33,126 nt of DNA from Planctomycetota bacterium (GTDB taxonomy: Bacteria > Planctomycetota > Planctomycetia > Pirellulales > Pirellulaceae). Under the pieces are notes generated by a model that was not told the DNA's origin, did no database searches, and saw only the letters and a list, made by a program, of their open reading frames with translations. Below, in pieces: positions 15,507 to 24,963 of this stretch. Numbering within the stretch: position 1 is the first letter of the stretch; each line of letters starts with the position of its first letter. The translations under genes and the position numbers were made by a program. Location of the stretch: assembly GCA_003671195.1 (NCBI GenBank), contig QWPJ01000172.1:1-33126 (forward strand), read 5' to 3'.

Positions 15507-17561
15507 ATGGGTCAATTAAATCCAGCACAATCCGAAGCGGTAGGGACTTTAGGGGGGCCATTGCTGGTCCTAGCCGGGGCCGGGACTGGGAAAACCCGGG
15601 TGATCACCTTTCGAGTAGCTAATCTAATAAAGCATGGGGCGGCAGCGGATCGGATTTTGGCCGTAACGTTTACCAACAAAGCCGCGATGGAGATGCAGGA
15701 GCGGATTTCTGGGCAGTTGAAGTTGCCCAAGCGGGTGCGCAGGGGGCAGCCGGCCCCGGCGCGACCTCAGATTGGGACGTTCCATTCGCACTGCGTACAG
15801 ATTCTCAAGCGATGGACGGGAGAGTTGGGCTATCCGGATCGGTTTACGATTTACGATCGCAGCGATGCCGAGAGTGTGGCGCGGACGGTGCTTCGGGAGA
15901 TTCGGGTTGCCGAGAGCACTTTATCTCCGTCGGATTTTTTGAGCATTGTCAGTCGGTGGAAGAATGCGGGTGTTCGGCCGGAGAATGCCGACAGTGCAGC
16001 CACGAGCGACCAGGAGCATATTGCAGCGAGTGGATTTCGGCGTTACCAGCGGGCATTGAAGTTGCAGGCGGCGTTTGATTTCGATGACTTGTTGGTCTTT
16101 GCCGAGCAGTTGTTGGTGGAGAATTCCAAGGTCCGATTGGCCGAAGCGGGCCGTTACGACCATGTATTGGTCGACGAGTATCAGGACACCAATGGGTGTC
16201 AGTATCGGATCATCAAGGCCTTGGCACAGGGCCATCGAAATTTATGTGTTGTGGGGGATGACGATCAATCGATTTATGGGTGGCGCGGAGCAGAGGTTCG
16301 GCACATTTTAAATTTTCGACAGGATTGGCCGGAGGCCAAGGTGGTACGGTTGGAGGACAACTACCGTTCGACCGATGCGATCCTGACGATGTCCAACCGA
16401 TTGATCGCATTTAATCGCGAGCGGCACGATAAGGTTTTGCGGCCGGCGCGTCCCAATGGCAAGCCCCCGAGGGTGTTGCAGTTTCCCGATGAGAACGAGG
16501 AGGCCAAGGGGGTAGTCGAGGAGATCGCCGAGAGGATCAGGCTCGATAAAACCGTATCGCCCGGTGACTTTGCGATCCTGTTTCGAACCAACGAGCAACC
16601 GCGCCCTTTTGAGATGGAGCTTCGCAAGCGCAAGGTACCTTACATGATCACCGGCTCGCAGTCGTTTTTTGACCGCAAGGAGGTGCGTGACATTTTGGCT
16701 TATTTACGATGGATCGAATCGCCCGACGACGAGTTAGCGTTTCTGCGAGTGATCAATGTTCCTCCTCGTGGGATGGGAGCCGGGAGCGTCGATAAATTGC
16801 TCAAGCAAGCCGTAGCGACCTCAACGAGTGTATGGAAGGTCATGCATGATGATGTCTTTCGTGCGACGTTACCGACCGCTGCGCAGGGTGGAATCGCGAG
16901 TCTTAAGGAATTGCAGAGTCTTTACAAAGCCAAGTTCGATGGCCAGTTGTCGGCTCATCAGGATCCGAGCCAAGTGCCGAGCATGGCCGAGGTATTGATC
17001 AAGTTGATTGATGATTTGAAGTATCGCGAGGAGATCCAGCGATTGTATGCCGAGCCCGAAGAGGCTGCCATGCGGATCGGGTCACTTGAATCGGTGCTCA
17101 ATGCGATTGCCCAGTATGAAGAATCGGCGGCCGAACCGACGCTCGACGATTTTCTCGCATCGATTGTCTTATCGGGGCGCGAGTATGGATCGGGTAAGGA
17201 CAAGCAGCAGGGGCTCAATGCGGTGTCTTTGATGACTTACCACAGCGCCAAAGGTCTGGAGTTTCCGATCGTGTACATGATTGGAATGGAGGAAGGGGTC
17301 TTGCCGCACCGCCGATCGATTTCAGGGGAGATCGATTCGGTCGATGAGGAGCGGCGGTTGTGTTATGTCGGCGTGACGCGAGCCCAAGACGAGCTTACGT
17401 TGTCGCTTCCCCAGAGCCGTTTCAAGTGGGGCAAGCCGCGTCCGACGTATCCGAGCCGGTTCCTTTACGAGTTGACTGGCCAGGGTGACCATCCCAACCG
17501 CATCAAATCGATTCAGGCAGCGGCCCAAGAGGCCAAGAAGTCGGGGCGAACGAAGCGATAA
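15507..17561 (+). CDS. UvrD/PcrA/Rep-type ATP-dependent 3'-5' DNA helicase
   Basis: This 684-residue superfamily 1 helicase has all main motifs. The Q-motif region is LNPAQSEAV, Walker A is AGAGTGKTR (P-loop ending K29-T30), and motif Ia is AVTFTNKAAMEM. Walker B/II is VLVDEYQDTN, motif III is VVGDDDQSIYGWRGA, motif IV is FRTNEQPRPFE, motif V is TYHSAKGLEFPIVY and motif VI is LCYVGVTRAQDELTL. It would unwind DNA during repair and replication restart. It is shorter than PcrA/UvrD (about 720-740), lacking most of the variable C-terminal tail. The ATG at 15507 directly precedes the conserved start. It is divergent from rplU and convergent with the HD gene (9-base gap). Confidence 0.95.
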   Translation: MGQLNPAQSEAVGTLGGPLLVLAGAGTGKTRVITFRVANLIKHGAAADRILAVTFTNKAAMEMQERISGQLKLPKRVRRGQPAPARPQIGTFHSHCVQILKRWTGELGYPDRFTIYDRSDAESVARTVLREIRVAESTLSPSDFLSIVSRWKNAGVRPENADSAATSDQEHIAASGFRRYQRALKLQAAFDFDDLLVFAEQLLVENSKVRLAEAGRYDHVLVDEYQDTNGCQYRIIKALAQGHRNLCVVGDDDQSIYGWRGAEVRHILNFRQDWPEAKVVRLEDNYRSTDAILTMSNRLIAFNRERHDKVLRPARPNGKPPRVLQFPDENEEAKGVVEEIAERIRLDKTVSPGDFAILFRTNEQPRPFEMELRKRKVPYMITGSQSFFDRKEVRDILAYLRWIESPDDELAFLRVINVPPRGMGAGSVDKLLKQAVATSTSVWKVMHDDVFRATLPTAAQGGIASLKELQSLYKAKFDGQLSAHQDPSQVPSMAEVLIKLIDDLKYREEIQRLYAEPEEAAMRIGSLESVLNAIAQYEESAAEPTLDDFLASIVLSGREYGSGKDKQQGLNAVSLMTYHSAKGLEFPIVYMIGMEEGVLPHRRSISGEIDSVDEERRLCYVGVTRAQDELTLSLPQSRFKWGKPRPTYPSRFLYELTGQGDHPNRIKSIQAAAQEAKKSGRTKR

Positions 17562-17570
17562 AGCCGACGA

Positions 17571-18095
17571 TCAAGCCAAGCCGACGAGTCTCATCGCCTC
17601 GATGTACTCGGTGCGTTGGAGGTGACCTGAGAGGAACCGGTGGGAGAGGATGTAGCGTTCGAGTCTGCGGGCATCTTCGAGCCGATGTTCGGAGCGGTAC
17701 TTGACTCTACCGATCGCATAGTTGTCTTCGAGATCCGCGATTTTGACTTCCTTAGCGATCGGATCTTCGGCCAGAGCCAGGATGTAGTCGGCATAGTCGA
17801 TATGTGCAAAGCGGGTCAGGCGTTTGACGCTTTGAGTGACGTTCGGGCAGATACCTGCTTGGATCAGATCGTCTTCGGTGGCGGAGGTGTCCTCGAGGAT
17901 ATCGTGAAGGAGTCCTGCTTGTTTGGCCGATGTCGAATGGCACTTGAGCATGACGCGCATCAGGTGCAGGATGTACGGATCGCCGTCGGCATCGCGTTGT
18001 CCTCGATGAAAATTCAGAGCAAGTTCGGTGGCCAGTTCGATGGCCAATTCGTTGGCCATTTCGTTGGCTTGTGGGTTCTGTTGGTTCGATTCCAT
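17571..18095 (-). CDS. Stand-alone RelA/SpoT-type HD hydrolase (small alarmone hydrolase-like)
   Basis: This 174-residue protein consists of one HD domain with the residue pattern of the (p)ppGpp hydrolase half of RelA/SpoT. H30 is in NFHRGQRDADGDPY, H44 follows, the HD pair H64-D65 lies in GLLHDILEDTSA (E68, D69), and D121 and N125 are in KIADLEDN. No synthetase or TGS/ACT domains are present, so it resembles SAH/MESH1-type stand-alone hydrolases. Related HD proteins of other specificity exist, so the substrate is inferred. The first 25 residues are a repeated ANE/LAIE/LATE stretch from a DNA microrepeat; translation could also begin at Met13. It follows the epimerase gene by 37 bases on the same strand. 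Confidence 0.85.
   Translation of the reverse strand: MESNQQNPQANEMANELAIELATELALNFHRGQRDADGDPYILHLMRVMLKCHSTSAKQAGLLHDILEDTSATEDDLIQAGICPNVTQSVKRLTRFAHIDYADYILALAEDPIAKEVKIADLEDNYAIGRVKYRSEHRLEDARRLERYILSHRFLSGHLQRTEYIEAMRLVGLA
18024..18071. repeat. Four 12-bp tandem units inside the HD hydrolase gene
   Basis: Four imperfect 12-bp units begin at 18024, 18036, 18048 and 18060, each with TTCG-T/A-TGGC at its core. They encode the acidic/Ala-rich N-terminal repeat of the HD protein. The unit length is a multiple of three, so copy-number changes keep the frame. Confidence 0.85.
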
Positions 18096-18132
18096 AGATT
18101 CCGTGGCGCTAGTCGATCGTCGGAGAGTCAGG

Positions 18133-19110
18133 TCAGGTCAGGATATTTTGTTGTCGCATCCAGTCGATGGCATCGGCGATCGATTCATGGACGGGTCGGA
18201 CGTGGTAGTTCAATTGGTCGATGGCTCGTTGGCTCGAGTACCAGTGGTATTGCGATGACATGGCGATGGCTGCGGAGTTGACCAAGGGTTCCTTGCCGGT
18301 GATTTTTCCGAGGCAATCTCCGGCCGTAGCGGCTAGGAATCTTCCTGGTCCTCTGAGGTAGGTCCATGGTGCTCGTTTGCCGAATTGGCTTGTGATTTCC
18401 TTCCAGAGTTGGAGGTAGGTCCAGTTTTCGCCTGCCAAGATAAAGCGGGACCCAGGGGGTGCTTGTTGGATTGCGGTGAGGATTGCGGTGGCGACATCGC
18501 GGGGGTCGCAGATACTGCAACCGCCCGATGGAGCCAGTGGCGGGGCACCATTGCGTAGATCTTGGATCATTCGTCCGCTGCTGGGTTTCCAGTCCCAGGG
18601 GCCGAGCATGAATCCTGGGTAGACGATGATCGCATCGAGTCCATTGGCGATGGCTTGATGGACGCATTGCTCGGCGGCGCGTTTGGAGACGACGTAGGTG
18701 CAGGGGACTTGTCCATCCCCGGGTGTTTGTTCATCGGCTGGATTGGTTGGTGAGCCGATGGCTAGGGTGTTGACCGTCGAGACGTGGATCAAGCGGGCTT
18801 GGTGTTTTTGGGCCAATCGAATGGCGTTGAGCGTACCGGATTGGTTGGTGTGGATTCCTTCATCGCGTTGGGTCCATCCGATGTGGATATGAGCCGCCGA
18901 GTGGATGACCGCATCGAGGCTACCGCTGAGTTTATCGAGTGAATCCCATTGGGTGATATCGGCGTCTAGTGTTTCGACATCTAGACCATCGAGAGCTTTT
19001 GCGTTCGATGCATTTCTTGAAATGCCGACGACTTGGTAACCTCGATCGATCGCTTGTCGAGTGATGTTGTTACCGAGCAAGCCGGTCGCACCGGTGACTG
19101 CAATTCTCAT
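18133..19110 (-). CDS. NAD(P)-dependent epimerase/reductase (extended SDR, dihydroflavonol-4-reductase-like)
   Basis: Start chosen at the Met of MRIAVTGATG (325 residues); an ATG 18 bases further upstream is possible. The extended-SDR Rossmann fold begins with TGATGLLG. VIHSAAHIHIG, the Ser in LIHVSTVNTL and the catalytic Tyr/Lys in YVVSKRAAEQ follow, then VYPGFMLGPWDW. Proteins of this set reduce or epimerise nucleotide sugars or hydroxyketones; no particular substrate is evident. It is transcribed ahead of the HD hydrolase gene and divergently from the ABC transporter ATPase. Confidence 0.9.
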   Translation of the reverse strand: MRIAVTGATGLLGNNITRQAIDRGYQVVGISRNASNAKALDGLDVETLDADITQWDSLDKLSGSLDAVIHSAAHIHIGWTQRDEGIHTNQSGTLNAIRLAQKHQARLIHVSTVNTLAIGSPTNPADEQTPGDGQVPCTYVVSKRAAEQCVHQAIANGLDAIIVYPGFMLGPWDWKPSSGRMIQDLRNGAPPLAPSGGCSICDPRDVATAILTAIQQAPPGSRFILAGENWTYLQLWKEITSQFGKRAPWTYLRGPGRFLAATAGDCLGKITGKEPLVNSAAIAMSSQYHWYSSQRAIDQLNYHVRPVHESIADAIDWMRQQNILT

Positions 19111-19293
19111 CGAGGTAAACTCATGCAAAAGTGGTTGAGGATCGAATTACGGGACTCAAGCTGCACCCCAAGTCCCCTGATCGTAAGATCTTACCAAAGA
19201 AACCGGAAAACCAGAGGTCTCCTAGGATTCGGAATCTTGGTACAATCCGTGCTCCCGGATCCTCAACTTGACCTACGACTGAGCCGTTTGCGC

Positions 19294-20037
<744 letters not shown>

Positions 20038-20087
20038 TCGCCCAAGTCGGGGCAATTGTGGCTACAGGCTCTTGAGGCAATTAGGCA

Positions 20088-22661
20088 ATGGCTCTATCGA
20101 GACTTTCACTTCGAGAACTTCAAAGTCGCCCGGCGCGGTCGTTGTTGACACTCCTGAGTATCATCATCGGTGCGGGAGCGATCGTTGCAACGTATATCGC
20201 TTCGGACAGCGCGAGGCTTGCGCAGCGTGCGATGGTTCAAAACGTGACGGGCAATGCGCAGCTTGAAATCCAAGCTGCCGGGGGTGGCTCGTTCGATATT
20301 CGGGATGTGTTGTTTCTCAAGGAGATCCCAGGGATCTCGGTCATCTCGCCCTCGGTGCGTCGGTACTCGACACTCGCGACGCTCGATGCTGAGGGTAAAC
20401 CGGACCGCAAGTTGCGGGTGCAGCTTCTTGGGGTCGATTTCGATGAGGACCGCAAGGTTCGCAATGTGGATTTTATCGCTGGAAAGGATCCTTATGCGGC
20501 CTCTGAGGTCGACCTTCAAGACGAACCGAGAACCTCGGCCCTTGTGCCGGAGGTTTGGTGCGACGAAGGCCTTGCCAAATCCGCGAAGCTAGCGATTGGC
20601 CAAGAGATCAAATTGTTGACCAAGACAGGCAACCAAACGGCGAGCATCGCTGGATTTGTCAAATCCAACACGGCTGCCTCGGCTTTTCAATCGGCGGTTC
20701 TTTTAGCTCCGACGCGAACGATCCAGAAATGGACGCGATCGACGAACAAACTTGATCTTGTGCAATTGATGATCGAGGATTCGGATCGGGTCGAGTCGAT
20801 CCGAGAGCAGATTGCAGGGAAGTTGCCCGAGGGGGTTTACGTGCGTCAACCTCCGATGCGTAGCGAGCTTGCCAATGAGAGCACCGTAGCGATCCAGCGA
20901 GGGCTTTTGATCGCCACGATTTTCTCGCTGGTCATGGCTGGTTTTATCATCTTCAACACGTTTCAGATGAATGTTGGAGAGCGTCGTCGGCAGCTTGGGA
21001 TCCTCAGGGCCATCGGAACGACGCGCAAGCAGATCTTGACGATGGTGCTGCGAGAGGCGGCGGTATTGGGGCTCGTCGGGAGCGTTCTAGGGTGTTTTCT
21101 AGGTTACCTTGGAGCCGATTTGCTGAACCAATCGACAGCGTCGCTTTTAGGGATTTCGATACCCAGCAGCGGTGTTGGAATCGCACCGATCGCGATTGCG
21201 ATCGGTTGTGGTTTTTTTGTGTCGTTGCTAGGTGCTTTTATACCGGCGATGACCGCCGCGCGCGCCTCGCCCTCGGACGCCATGAAGAGTGTCCCGCAGA
21301 GTGATTCCAAAGCGCTCTGGGCAGCATGGTTCCTTGCCGGTTGCGTCGTGATCGCATTGGGTTTGTTGATCTTTTGGGCATCGACCTATGGCTTCATTTC
21401 GGTACGGTTGGGAACCGTCGGCATTGTGATGGTGATCCTGGGAGTGATACTCCTTCTGCCGGCATCCTTGCCTTGGTTGACCAAGATCGCCGCGGCCCCG
21501 CTTATGGTTTGGATGCCAGTGGAAGCTTCCTTGGCCCGTCGGCAAGTCCTACGGCATCCGGGCCGCGCGGCGATGACCATCGGGATACTGCTTGTCGCCA
21601 TGGCGATGGGTTTAGGCATGGCCTTTACCATTAAGGACAACATTCGCGACGTGCAGTTTTGGTACAAGCGCACGATCGTCGGTGATTTCTTCGTTCGAGC
21701 TGCGATGCCCGATATGAGTAGCGGGCATGCTGCGGATATGCCTGAGGGCTTTCCCGAGAAAGTAGCGGCTCTCGACGGGGTCCTGCTGAGCGATACGATG
21801 CGATTCGTCAGCGCTAGGTCCGGTGAGTTAAGCGTGATTGTTATTGTCCGCGAGTTCAACTCCTCGACCCAGGACTACTTTGATTTAGTCCAAGGCCAGG
21901 GAGAACAGGTGCTTGAAGGGATTCGGCAAGGGCAGGTCGTACTAGGATCGGTTCTTGCGGAGCGGTCGCGATTGAAAGTCGGCGATCAGATGGAGTTAGA
22001 GACCAATGAGGGAAAGATCAGGATCCCTGTTGCTGGTGTAACGAACGAGTACCTTGCCGGCGGCCTTACGCTTTACATGCAGGCCCAGCAGGCCAAGCGG
22101 TTGCTCAGTGTCGATGGGACCGATGCGGTGATCGTGCGCGCCGATCCCTCGAAGCGGAGCGAGGTCAAGCAAGCGTTGCTCAAGCTCGCAGACGCCGAGG
22201 GGCTCATGGTCCAATCGTTCCAAGAGATGGCCGACATGGTCGAGAACATGATCCGTGGTGTCGTCGGAGGGCTTTGGGTTGTCTTGGCCCTAGGGGCGGT
22301 GATCGCTGCGTTTGGATTGATCAATACTCTTGCGATGAACATCTTGGAACAAACCCGCGAGATAGGGATGCTAAGGGTCGTGGCCATGACCCGTCAGCAG
22401 GTTCGAAAGATGATTTTGGCCCAAGCTTTGATCATGGCGATCATTGGGATCCTACCCGGGTTGGTTTTGGGAGTTGGGATGGCTGCGGCCATGAATTTGA
22501 GCACCTTGATCGTCACGGGGCATGCGGTCCGATTCCAGTGGTACCCTGGCTTTATGGTAGCGGCATTGATCGCCGAGATCGTGATCGTGGTCCTATCGGC
22601 GATGTTCCCAGCCGAGCGCGCCGCACGATTGAACCTTGCGAAAGCCATGCAGTACGAGTAA
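20088..22661 (+). CDS. ABC transporter permease with two FtsX domains
   Basis: This 857-residue protein has an N-terminal helix (SLLTLLSIIIGAGAIVATYI), then a periplasmic MacB-PCD-like domain. A three-helix FtsX domain spans about residues 270-390, with NVGERRRQLGILRAIGTTRK between helices. Two more helices follow (about 405-460). A second half starts near ASLARRQVLRHPGRAAM, again with a periplasmic domain and a C-terminal FtsX domain, in which TREIGMLRVVAMTRQQVRKM echoes the first loop. This duplicated layout is that of LolC/E-like or 'MacB-like' permeases in one chain. It is paired with the upstream ATPase. The cargo is unknown; lipoproteins or lipids are candidates. Confidence 0.93.
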   Translation: MALSRLSLRELQSRPARSLLTLLSIIIGAGAIVATYIASDSARLAQRAMVQNVTGNAQLEIQAAGGGSFDIRDVLFLKEIPGISVISPSVRRYSTLATLDAEGKPDRKLRVQLLGVDFDEDRKVRNVDFIAGKDPYAASEVDLQDEPRTSALVPEVWCDEGLAKSAKLAIGQEIKLLTKTGNQTASIAGFVKSNTAASAFQSAVLLAPTRTIQKWTRSTNKLDLVQLMIEDSDRVESIREQIAGKLPEGVYVRQPPMRSELANESTVAIQRGLLIATIFSLVMAGFIIFNTFQMNVGERRRQLGILRAIGTTRKQILTMVLREAAVLGLVGSVLGCFLGYLGADLLNQSTASLLGISIPSSGVGIAPIAIAIGCGFFVSLLGAFIPAMTAARASPSDAMKSVPQSDSKALWAAWFLAGCVVIALGLLIFWASTYGFISVRLGTVGIVMVILGVILLLPASLPWLTKIAAAPLMVWMPVEASLARRQVLRHPGRAAMTIGILLVAMAMGLGMAFTIKDNIRDVQFWYKRTIVGDFFVRAAMPDMSSGHAADMPEGFPEKVAALDGVLLSDTMRFVSARSGELSVIVIVREFNSSTQDYFDLVQGQGEQVLEGIRQGQVVLGSVLAERSRLKVGDQMELETNEGKIRIPVAGVTNEYLAGGLTLYMQAQQAKRLLSVDGTDAVIVRADPSKRSEVKQALLKLADAEGLMVQSFQEMADMVENMIRGVVGGLWVVLALGAVIAAFGLINTLAMNILEQTREIGMLRVVAMTRQQVRKMILAQALIMAIIGILPGLVLGVGMAAAMNLSTLIVTGHAVRFQWYPGFMVAALIAEIVIVVLSAMFPAERAARLNLAKAMQYE

Positions 22662-22739
22662 CTTGGGGAAGCTGGTGTGGCCTAGCGGATTATCGAAGCT
22701 AGGGAGTCTGCCCCTTTTGCTCCTTGAGGTAACAACGCG

Positions 22740-23105
22740 TTGGGCTCTGAAGCGTCGAAATTGATCCAAGTCGAGGATTTCGTTGAGATAACGACTACTT
22801 TCCCGGACGACCTTATCGCCGACGACATCGCCGAGGTTTTGGTGCTAGGGGGACTGGTGGCTTGTGCCCAAGTTTCAGGACCGGTGCAAAGCACTTATCT
22901 TTGGAAGGGGAACTGCGAGCGGACTTTCGAATATAAAGTTTGCATGAAAACAACGATCGATCGCATGCCAGCGGTCCTCGCGTTGCTACGCTCTCGGCAT
23001 CCTTATGAAGTTCCAGAGATCACCGCTCGACGTATCGATTGGGTCACGGAGGATTATGCGCGATGGTTGGTTCAATCCACCACCCCTGGGATCGACCCGA
23101 CTTGA
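22740..23105 (+). CDS. cutA: CutA-like divalent cation tolerance protein
   Basis: This small cytosolic trimeric protein of about 121 residues has CutA1 features: VEITTTFPDDLIADDIAEVL, LVACAQVSGPVQSTYLWKG, CMKTT, and RHPYEVPEITARRI. Most bacteria carry it; a role in metal tolerance has been proposed but is unsettled. The frame has no ATG at its beginning, and the best start is TTG 22740 with GAGG about 10 bases upstream; a second TTG lies seven codons later. Confidence 0.92.
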   Translation: MGSEASKLIQVEDFVEITTTFPDDLIADDIAEVLVLGGLVACAQVSGPVQSTYLWKGNCERTFEYKVCMKTTIDRMPAVLALLRSRHPYEVPEITARRIDWVTEDYARWLVQSTTPGIDPT

Positions 23106-23183
23106 AGGAAATCGATTTCTAAGAGCTCGGCGAGGGTTTCAAGCGACAAGGAAGTCAGACAAGGAAGTTAAGGCGATACGACG

Positions 23184-24410
23184 GTGGAACAAAAGCTAAC
23201 TTGGATCGAGCAACTCGAGTTGATGACGCTCTTGTTCCTACACGGCATGGCATTAGCCGCTTGGTTTGTCCCTATGGGAACGGTACTGCAGGCCTCGGGC
23301 CTAGGTTCCTGGACACCCTATGCGTTTGGGGCCTCGGCCATCGCGGCGCTTCTGTCCCCGTTGTTTTTTGGGGCGATGGCCGATCGTTCTGTGCCCCCTA
23401 TTCGAGTATTGCGTTGGGTTTGTTTCGGTTCCGGAGTGCTTTCGCTTTTTACGGCTTACGCGTTGGGGCAGGGCGCCAGTGGGTGGAATGTTTGGATGAT
23501 GATTCAATCGCAAGCGCTTTTGAGTGTCCCGACCAACAGTCTTTCGGGCTCGATTGTATTGGCTCGCGTCGCGAATTCGCATGGCCAATTCGGTGCGATC
23601 CGAGCCATGGGAACGGCCGGTTGGATGGCAGGCTGTTGGATTGTCAGCGGACTGCACTTAGATGCCAGTCCCGGCACCTTTTTGCTTAGCGGTGTTTTAT
23701 GGTTCGTGGTGGCTGCCTACACGTTGCTCCTACCTGCCGGAGTGATACCCATGGGTGGGGCTAAACGACTGACGTTGCGTCAACGCTTTGGCCTCGATGC
23801 GCTCAGCTTGCTCAAGGTGCATGATCACCGAGTGATCTTTGCGACCGCGGCGCTTGTGGCCATCCCGTTTTCCGCTTTTTATCCCTACACACCGAGCCAC
23901 ATGAAGGATTTGGGGATGGAGCGGACCAGCGCCTGGATGTCCATCGGCCAGGTGGTTGAGGTGGGGATCATGTTTACCATCGGCGGTTTCATGGTCGATT
24001 GGAGGCTCAAGTTTGTCATTCTTTTTGGGCTTTTTTCAGGTTTGCTCCGTTATCTTTTTTATGCGATGGATTCCCAGGTCCCGTTGCTCCTAGGGGTGGC
24101 CCTGCATGGAATGGCTTTTACTTTCACCTACATTTCCACCCAAATTTACCTTGCTCGTCGGATTGCCCCCGAGTGGAGGACGCGCGCTCAGGCCCTATTG
24201 AGTTTGCTCGTCGGGGGGGTCGGGAATCTCACAGGCTATCTAGTCACGGGCGCTTGGTTGCATTGGTGCACGGAGAATTCCACTGTGAATTGGCAGCCTT
24301 ATTGGCTCGGGTTGGATCTTTTGGTGCTCGTCGTTTTGATTTACTTTGCGATCAGCTACCAGGGGGAACGGCAAGACAGCAAGCCGGAATCTTCCGGGAA
24401 GCTGTCTTGA
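23184..24410 (+). CDS. MFS transporter, nucleoside:H+ symporter-like
   Basis: This 408-residue protein has about twelve hydrophobic helices and starts at GTG 23184. The N-terminal half has WFVPMGTVLQASGLG, then SPLFFGAMADR (MFS motif A region) and GQFGAIRAMGTAGWM. The second half has FYPYTPSHMKDLG and GMAFTFTYISTQIYLARR. This pattern is that of the NupG/XapB-type nucleoside symporter family (PF03825), which planctomycetes also carry. The real substrate is uncertain. It lies 78 bases after cutA and is followed by a decayed RND pump tail. Confidence 0.88.
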   Translation: MEQKLTWIEQLELMTLLFLHGMALAAWFVPMGTVLQASGLGSWTPYAFGASAIAALLSPLFFGAMADRSVPPIRVLRWVCFGSGVLSLFTAYALGQGASGWNVWMMIQSQALLSVPTNSLSGSIVLARVANSHGQFGAIRAMGTAGWMAGCWIVSGLHLDASPGTFLLSGVLWFVVAAYTLLLPAGVIPMGGAKRLTLRQRFGLDALSLLKVHDHRVIFATAALVAIPFSAFYPYTPSHMKDLGMERTSAWMSIGQVVEVGIMFTIGGFMVDWRLKFVILFGLFSGLLRYLFYAMDSQVPLLLGVALHGMAFTFTYISTQIYLARRIAPEWRTRAQALLSLLVGGVGNLTGYLVTGAWLHWCTENSTVNWQPYWLGLDLLVLVVLIYFAISYQGERQDSKPESSGKLS

Positions 24411-24438
24411 TTGCTTCGTCGTTTTTGAATCGCTTTAG

Positions 24439-24846
24439 GGGTATGAATGGTTCGTTGATCCGATACGCACTGATGTTCGCTCGATCACGCTTTCAGTCGC
24501 TCATTGGGTTGGCTTTATCACGCTTCTGGGGATTGTCAGTCGCAATGGAATTCTGATGATTTCGCACTATCAGTATTTGATGGAACACGAGCAAGAGGCT
24601 TTTAGTAAGGAGATGATCATCCGAGGGAGCCTAGAGCGGCTTACGCCGGTGATGATGACGGCTTTTACGAGTTTTGTGGGGCTTTTGCCGTTGCTCATGG
24701 GAGCGGATGAATCGGGCAAGGAGATTTTGCATCCCTTGTCGGTAGTGGTTTTCGGGGGAATGTTATCCTCGACGATCCTCGATCAGTTGGTCACTCCAGC
24801 CTTGTATTGGAGGTTTGGGGATCGGACCGTCCAGCGGCCTGTTTGA
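24439..24846 (+). pseudogene. Remnant of a CusA/CzcA-type RND efflux pump (C-terminal end only)
   Basis: The frame opens after TAG 24436-24438. From about 24490 it reads [20 protein letters not shown], then [18 protein letters not shown] and [17 protein letters not shown], and [19 protein letters not shown], then [18 protein letters not shown]. This is the last roughly 115 residues of a heavy-metal RND transporter, which is normally over 1000 residues. The first ~17 codons have no family resemblance and nothing upstream supplies the missing part: the preceding gene is a complete MFS protein. The piece lacks the proton-relay helix and porter domains, so it cannot pump. An ATG at 24556 would make only 96 residues. 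It is best read as a deletion or recombination scar. Confidence 0.8.
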
Positions 24847-24963
24847 TAATCGCGGTTTGGCATCGACCATTGCCAATTATGGATTATCCATTATCAATTA
24901 CTGATGTTTTCCATTCCCTGCTTGCCAGGAGTTGAGAGTCCCTAACCACGAGTCGATCGACCC

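Noticed and set aside
19033..19293. Upstream extension of the ABC ATPase frame
   Set aside because: Overlaps the divergent epimerase gene and has no ABC similarity before MPIIEVRNL.
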